The notes beneath the pieces are model-generated. The model made no database searches, was not told the DNA's origin, and saw only the letters and a program-made list of their open reading frames with translations. A stretch of DNA of 64,000 nt from contig CAZBBA010000004.1 of NCBI GenBank assembly GCA_964490015.1, forward strand, positions 34,325-98,324, given 5' to 3'. Numbering within the stretch: the stretch's first letter is position 1; every line of letters begins with the position of its first letter. Shown piece by piece: positions 60,834 to 64,000 of this stretch. The DNA comes from Perlabentimonas sp964490015 (GTDB taxonomy: Bacteria > Bacteroidota > Bacteroidia > Bacteroidales > Tenuifilaceae). The position numbers were made by a program, and so were the translations under genes.

Positions 60834-61898
60834 TTAGGGCACATAATCCAGCGGCAAAAGGTTTCCGAATCGCCGCTTGCCCATCTCGCCTCCAAAGGCT
60901 ATTTTATCAGGGTGCGAGTTATTACCATGCGCATCGATGTAAAACTGGCTGGTGGTAAACTTTACTAGCGACTGTTGCTTTCGCCTGTATAGCAGGTTAA
61001 ACGATCGGGTTTTAGGGTGAATTGGATTTCCGTATATATCAAAGATTTTGGGTACCTGCGGATCGGGCAAAATGGTGACCTGCTTCAATCCCAGCGTATC
61101 CTTTACGGCAAAAGCGGTGTTGGGTAATGCGGGTAAACTCCCTACAAATAGCGTAAAGCCATCCTTGCCCCAACTCATCTGGGCTAAATCTCTAAAAAAG
61201 TTAAGCTGTGAACCCTGGTAGCTATCGTACCGGCGTCTATTGTGACGCGTGGTTACCTCGGGATAATCAGCAAAAAATGATGTCCCCAGAAACAGGCTGC
61301 TATGGATAAAATCACGCTTAAGCGTTCGCTTGTTGAACTTTACGTAGAAGTTTACCAAATCAAACTCAACTCGATAGCCCAGATATCGGTTTTCAATTTG
61401 CAATGGCTTAAGCGATGTTGCCTCCAGGCGATTAGTGCTGTAATCGAAGTACAAATCAACATCATCCTCATTAAGAATAACGCAACGGCGGCCAGCCCAG
61501 TTGGTCCCCAGAAACTCCTGCCTAAAAACCTTTATCATCTGCTCAAGGGTAAAGGGATTGGGAACCACAAAAACCTCACGAATAGCCAGGGGCTTGGGGG
61601 TAAGAGTAACTGTGTGTGAACTTGCATCAAAAGGATTTGAGATGATTACTGTTTCGTAACCCATAAAGCGTACAACCAGGGATGAATTGGTTACTGCAGT
61701 GAGTTTTAGGATAAAATATCCCTTGGTGTCTGAAGTGGTTCCGATTGTTGTGCCATCGAGATAAACGGTAGCTCCAACCACTGGAAGTCCCTGCTCATCG
61801 TACACAAAACCCTGCACTACCTGTGAGTTTACACTACTGGAGGAGAGCAGTACAAAGGCTATAATGGTAAGAACGATGAAATTAAACTTTTTGCACAT
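60834..61898 (-). CDS. Secreted protein with carboxypeptidase-regulatory-like (CarboxypepD_reg) domain
   Basis: 354 residues from the ATG at 61898 (MCKKFNFIVLTIIAFVLLSS, a signal peptide). The long frame upstream to 62012 overlaps recX and encodes no recognisable sequence. Residues about 27-110 are a CarboxypepD_reg-like beta-sandwich (VVQGFVYDEQGLPVVGATVY, then TTSDTKGYFILKL). The rest (about 115-354) lacks a recognised domain; it is rich in aromatic and basic residues and looks beta-structured. There is no TonB-dependent receptor barrel, so it is not a SusC protein. It follows recX by 40 bases and may be in the same transcript. Confidence 0.78.
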   Translation of the reverse strand: MCKKFNFIVLTIIAFVLLSSSSVNSQVVQGFVYDEQGLPVVGATVYLDGTTIGTTSDTKGYFILKLTAVTNSSLVVRFMGYETVIISNPFDASSHTVTLTPKPLAIREVFVVPNPFTLEQMIKVFRQEFLGTNWAGRRCVILNEDDVDLYFDYSTNRLEATSLKPLQIENRYLGYRVEFDLVNFYVKFNKRTLKRDFIHSSLFLGTSFFADYPEVTTRHNRRRYDSYQGSQLNFFRDLAQMSWGKDGFTLFVGSLPALPNTAFAVKDTLGLKQVTILPDPQVPKIFDIYGNPIHPKTRSFNLLYRRKQQSLVKFTTSQFYIDAHGNNSHPDKIAFGGEMGKRRFGNLLPLDYVP

Positions 61899-61938
61899 AC
61901 TCGATTCGTGGAATTGATTGACAACCTTAATCGGACTG

Positions 61939-62415
61939 CTACTTGTAATCTGAAACAACCTTTTCAACAGACTTCGCAACTTCGGCATACTCAAAGCCTC
62001 GTGAGATGCCAAAGCGGAGGAGTTTACTTTTAAGGTCGTAGCTATCCTTATACTTGATGAATTTGGCTTTTTTGGAAATAAGCTCCTCGAGAATAGAGGT
62101 AGATGTTAACTCTTGAATTGCTGACATGGATTGCTGAATGTACTCATCGGCAATGCGCTTGGCGCGCAGCGCCATCTCAATTTTCTTAGGACCCCAGCGG
62201 TTAAAGCGAGCCTTTTCGCGGGCAAAACTCTGGGCGTATCGAGCCTCATCGATAAACCCATCGGCAACCAGCGAATCGAGAATTCTTTTGGAATCGTTGG
62301 GGTCTACTCCCCACTGATGGAGTTTCTGGCTAATATCGAAAACACACCTCTCGCTCTGGCTGCAGAGCCATTGGGCACGATCGAGGGCAGTGTTTATGTC
62401 GAGGGGTTTTGGCAT
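61939..62415 (-). CDS. recX: Regulatory protein RecX
   Basis: 158 residues. It binds RecA filaments and limits recombinase activity. It has the three-helix RecX repeats, with CSQSERCVFDISQKLHQWGV near residue 14, ILDSLVADGFIDEARYAQSF near 45, then FAREKARFNRWGPKKIEMAL. The ATG at 62415 lies 19 bases downstream of a -7 box. RecA itself is not in this window. Confidence 0.92.
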   Translation of the reverse strand: MPKPLDINTALDRAQWLCSQSERCVFDISQKLHQWGVDPNDSKRILDSLVADGFIDEARYAQSFAREKARFNRWGPKKIEMALRAKRIADEYIQQSMSAIQELTSTSILEELISKKAKFIKYKDSYDLKSKLLRFGISRGFEYAEVAKSVEKVVSDYK

Positions 62416-62433
62416 GGCAAAACATATGAATCA

Positions 62434-62441
62434 CAAAAATA
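62434..62441 (-). promoter_or_regulatory. -7 promoter box for recX
   Basis: The minus strand reads TATTTTTG, matching TAnnTTTG, 19 bases ahead of the ATG at 62415. Confidence 0.4.
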
Positions 62442-62674
62442 GCAAAGTTTTTGGGTTCACAGCTATGGAGTTCGAACGGGTTGGGGGTAGCGGATAGTGA
62501 CGGGCAAGGGGTGTAGTTAAAGATTTCTATGTGCCTATGTGGATACTAGTGTTTCTATTTAGCCTTCTGGCTCCCGTCATCTGTCTTTACACTTGCTTTA
62601 CCACTTAGTCACAAAGCACAAAGAGAATAAAAATAACTTCTTAGTCTTTTGATACACCCTCAACTTTTAACAGG

Positions 62675-62745
62675 TTGCCACGCCTTGCAATACCTGTTCC
62701 GATGTCCTTTATCGGAAAAACGCAAGCCTCGCAATGACGTAAAAT
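62675..62745 (-). repeat. Degenerate REP-like element with CGTCATTGCGAGG core
   Basis: Read on the minus strand the segment starts with ACGTCATTGCGAGGCTTGCG and continues to a related half ATTGCAAGGCGTGGCAACCT. The CGTCATTGCGAGG phrase is a recurrent intergenic repeat in many bacterial genomes. The two halves are imperfect copies in the same orientation. Confidence 0.55.
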
Positions 62746-62807
62746 CTCGTTAGCCAGCCAATAAGCGGCTGTCTCCCGAGACACGGCGCAGAACGCTGAA
62801 CGCTATA
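62745..62807 (+). repeat. Compact copy of the heptamer-ending repeat element
   Basis: Left part TCTCGTTAGCCAGCCAATAA then GCGGCTGTCT (62745-62774), a short hairpin GTCTCCCGAGAC, then GAGACACGGCGCAGAAC and GCTGAAC, ending GCTATA. It shares 25 of 30 bases in the left part and the GAGACACxGCGCA phrase with the larger copy at 63273-63441, but has only two heptamer units. Confidence 0.7.
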
Positions 62808-63175
62808 AGCTAATCTTGTCAACCATTAACATCATCCCCAGCCTAGTCATTTGTGTCCATTGCACTTAAGTGTAATTTGTGTGGTTTTGTGGTTAAGACA
62901 AATGCCCAATTAATATTTCAACTGATCATCATCGCATTTACAAACTGGCCATAAAGCGCCAAACCAAATCCCATTTTTGTTTGCTCGCACTAAAAAAAAT
63001 ATTACTTTTGTTTACCCCTTCTCCTAGGAGACAATGGGGTTTTTAATTCTATAGCACAGGAGTTATAAACTCCATGTCTTTAAGACAATACCCCCTAACA
63101 GTCGCACTATTCCCTGTGACTGACGGGGCGAAGCTGTGTATAAATTCCAAATTGTTCTATCCACAAATTACACAG

Positions 63176-63221
63176 ATTAACACAAATATCATTTTTATAA
63201 TTTGAGAGTATTTGTGTTAAT
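63176..63221. repeat. 13-base perfect inverted repeat
   Basis: ATTAACACAAATA (63176-63188) and TATTTGTGTTAAT (63209-63221), 20-base spacer. Both arms lie in the non-coding repeat region. Confidence 0.7.
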
Positions 63222-63272
63222 TTGGCTACGCCGAGCTCGCAAAATACGCTCGGTTGTGGACAAAACGCCGAA

Positions 63273-63441
63273 TCTCGTCATCCAGCCAAAGAACGGCTGT
63301 CTTATCTCGTCACCCACAAAATACAGTGGCTTACGAGACAAGCAGAGACACAGCGCAAAACGTAAAACGTAGAACGCCAAACGCCAAACGTAAAACCCAG
63401 AACGCTGAACGCTGAACGCTGAACGTAGAACGCTGAACGCT
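63273..63441 (+). repeat. Heptamer repeat element with 12-unit GNNRAAC array ending at the S23-like start codon
   Basis: The left part TCTCGTCATCCAGCCAAAGA then ACGGCTGTCT (63273-63302) matches the compact copy at 62745. A longer hairpin follows (TCTCGT...ACGAGA), then GAGACACAGCGCAAAAC. From 63355 to 63438 twelve consecutive 7-base units fit GNNRAAC (one begins with C): GCAAAAC, GTAAAAC, GTAGAAC, GCCAAAC twice, GTAAAAC, CCAGAAC, GCTGAAC three times, GTAGAAC, GCTGAAC. The array ends with GCT directly before the ATG at 63442. Confidence 0.88.
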
Positions 63442-63831
63442 ATGAAAATCACCCGTTTCGAAGACCTTGAAATTTGGCAAGAAGCTAGAGAGTTAAGTAA
63501 ATTAGTTTTCGAAATCACATCTAAAGAGCCTTTTGTAAATGATTACCGTTTTCGCGACCAGATAAGAGCTGCATCAGGATCAATAATGGATAACATAAGT
63601 GAGGGATTTGGAAGAGGAGGTAATAAAGAGTTTGTAAACTTTATATCAATAGCCAAGGGCTCAAACGACGAAGTAAGATCACAGGCATACAGAGCCTTCG
63701 ATTATAAATATTTAAACCAAGAAGATTTAGACAACCTTCTGGAACGAACCGATAAAATCTCTCGCAAATCAGCCAGTTTAATTCAATATCTTAAAAAATC
63801 TAACCTCAAAGGTCCCAAATTTATACCTTAA
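63442..63831 (+). CDS. Four-helix-bundle protein of the S23/23S-rRNA-IVS family (TIGR02436-like)
   Basis: 129 residues, all-alpha. FEDLEIWQEARELSKLVFEI at the start, YRFRDQIRAASGSIMDNISE with the GFGRGGNKEFVNFISIAKGS signature near residues 35-75, and DEVRSQAYRAFDYKYL complete the family pattern. Relatives were first seen in intervening sequences of 23S rRNA and include the bAvd accessory proteins of diversity-generating retroelements; no reverse transcriptase or rRNA is present here, so the role is unknown. The gene is bounded on both sides by GNNRAAC arrays (63355-63438 and 63833-63895) and lies directly before a polysaccharide chain-length gene. Confidence 0.92.
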   Translation: MKITRFEDLEIWQEARELSKLVFEITSKEPFVNDYRFRDQIRAASGSIMDNISEGFGRGGNKEFVNFISIAKGSNDEVRSQAYRAFDYKYLNQEDLDNLLERTDKISRKSASLIQYLKKSNLKGPKFIP

Positions 63832-63832
63832 C

Positions 63833-63895
63833 GTAGAACGTTGTACCCCAAACATAGAACGTAAAACGTAGAACGCAGAACGCAAAACGTAGAAC
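63833..63895 (+). repeat. Nine-unit heptamer array downstream of the S23-like gene
   Basis: Nine 7-base units from the second base after the S23-like stop: GTAGAAC, GTTGTAC, CCCAAAC, ATAGAAC, GTAAAAC, GTAGAAC, GCAGAAC, GCAAAAC, GTAGAAC. It ends GCTATA, as does the copy at 62745-62807. It occupies almost all the gap to the next gene at 63906. Confidence 0.85.
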
Positions 63896-63905
63896 GCTAT
63901 AACAT

Positions 63906-64000
63906 ATGACAGAAAAAATTAAATCCCCTTCCGACGAAATCGACCTAATCGAACTTATCCGCCACCTCTGGAACGGCCGCAAGCTAATCATTAAGATTAC
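63906..64000 (+). CDS. Wzz-type polysaccharide chain-length determinant (5' end only)
   Basis: The frame opens with an ATG at 63906 and runs off the window edge. The 31 visible residues read MTEKIKSPSDEIDLIELIRH then LWNGRKLIIKI. The acidic EIDLIEL-helix followed by LW.gRK.ii is the N-terminus of Wzz/GumC-type inner-membrane proteins that regulate O-antigen or capsule chain length. A larger surface-polysaccharide locus probably follows. Confidence 0.7.
   Translation, partial: MTEKIKSPSDEIDLIELIRHLWNGRKLIIKI

Larger units (their letters stand above)
62442..63272. other. Non-coding repeat-rich region upstream of the S23-like gene
   Basis: About 830 bases without a supportable gene. It contains a REP-like element (62675-62745), a compact heptamer element (62745-62807), a perfect palindrome CACTTAAGTG at 62863-62872, an imperfect hairpin around 63091-63127 (CCCC...AGTCGCA facing TGTGACTG..GGGG), and a 13-base inverted repeat (63176-63221). 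Phrases such as CACAAATTACACAGATTAAC recur in inverted or altered form at 62855-62890. The region looks like accumulated dispersed repeats. Confidence 0.7.

Noticed and set aside
61899..62012. N-terminal extension of the CarboxypepD_reg protein into recX
   Set aside because: The extension overlaps the recX coding region in another frame, and a clear signal peptide starts at 61898.
63195..63518. 107-residue minus-strand open frame with AFSVLRSAF-like periodic sequence
   Set aside because: The seven-residue periodicity comes from translating the 7-base DNA repeat; it is a repeat artefact, not a protein.
63442..63831. Intervening sequence of a 23S rRNA gene, or a diversity-generating retroelement
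   Set aside because: No rRNA sequence flanks the gene, and no reverse transcriptase, template or variable repeat is visible.
63355..63895. CRISPR array
   Set aside because: The arrays are contiguous 7-base units without spacers of 25-45 bases and no cas gene is present.
1..64000. tRNA or rRNA genes
   Set aside because: None seen: no CCA-ended cloverleaf-like segments or rRNA phrases were recognised in the intergenic regions. A covariance-model search would be the decisive test.

Overview
This window looks like chromosomal DNA from a member of the Bacteroidota, probably a Bacteroidales/Marinilabiliales-type environmental or gut relative. The basis is the gene content (DUF4369/TlpA lipoproteins, FISUMP and InlB-type repeat surface protein, YbiT-like ABC-F, DUF151 nuclease with UVR tail, EFR1-type ferredoxin, membrane pyrophosphatase), the absence of Shine-Dalgarno sequences ahead of most genes, and about twenty copies of the Bacteroidota -7 promoter box TAnnTTTG placed 10-60 bases upstream of start codons. 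Several apparent TTG/GTG starts are overruled here because a promoter box overlaps them or because a signal peptide begins at a later ATG.

Layout. 1-2086: two minus-strand thiol-disulfide oxidoreductase lipoproteins, the first cut by the window edge. 2356-11347: a plus-strand glycogen/alpha-glucan operon made of debranching enzyme, GT4 glucan synthase-like transferase, GH57 glucanase with a histone-like lysine tail, and a 1414-residue natural fusion of GT3 glycogen synthase to GT35 phosphorylase. It is closed by a terminator. 11424-14987: ribF, S-adenosylhomocysteine hydrolase, tsaC-type threonylcarbamoyl-AMP synthase and a thioesterase. 14989-23379 (minus): rimM, rpsP, mutL, a small tail-anchored protein, ruvC, an S41 protease lipoprotein, an EamA transporter, serS, rpmA and rplU. 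23587-31519 (minus): a 1114-residue modular surface protein, an M28 peptidase, an endonuclease/exonuclease/phosphatase membrane protein and two tandem rhomboid proteases.

31862-42686 (mostly plus): dnaE, thioredoxin, LOG-family hydrolase, ribD (minus), prmC, rlmN, a secreted serpin, and an accessory pair (AT-rich YhcG/DUF1016 nuclease and AlbA_2-domain protein). 42691-49136: EFR1 ferredoxin, an asymmetric ABC-F protein, a YfaP-like secreted protein, a CNT nucleoside transporter, DUF151+UVR nuclease and a Rieske-like lipoprotein. 49218-56426 (plus): a basic lipoprotein overlapping an acidic membrane protein, greA with a terminator-like hairpin in its leader, a HIT protein, a YifB/ComM ATPase and a large beta-propeller/SpoIIE phosphatase sensor. 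56536-62415 (minus): a lipoprotein, K+-dependent membrane pyrophosphatase, prfB with a programmed +1 frameshift, a carboxypeptidase-regulatory-like protein and recX.

62416-64000 is different in character. It holds about 1 kb of non-coding repeat debris followed by a four-helix-bundle (S23/TIGR02436-like) gene. That gene sits between two tandem arrays of a 7-base unit GNNRAAC. A Wzz-type chain-length regulator then starts and runs off the window, which suggests a surface polysaccharide locus beyond. The most interesting items are this heptamer/S23 module, the synthase-phosphorylase fusion, the greA leader hairpin, the ABC-F protein with one degenerate ATP site, the serpin with a legible reactive-centre loop, and the cohesin-containing surface protein.
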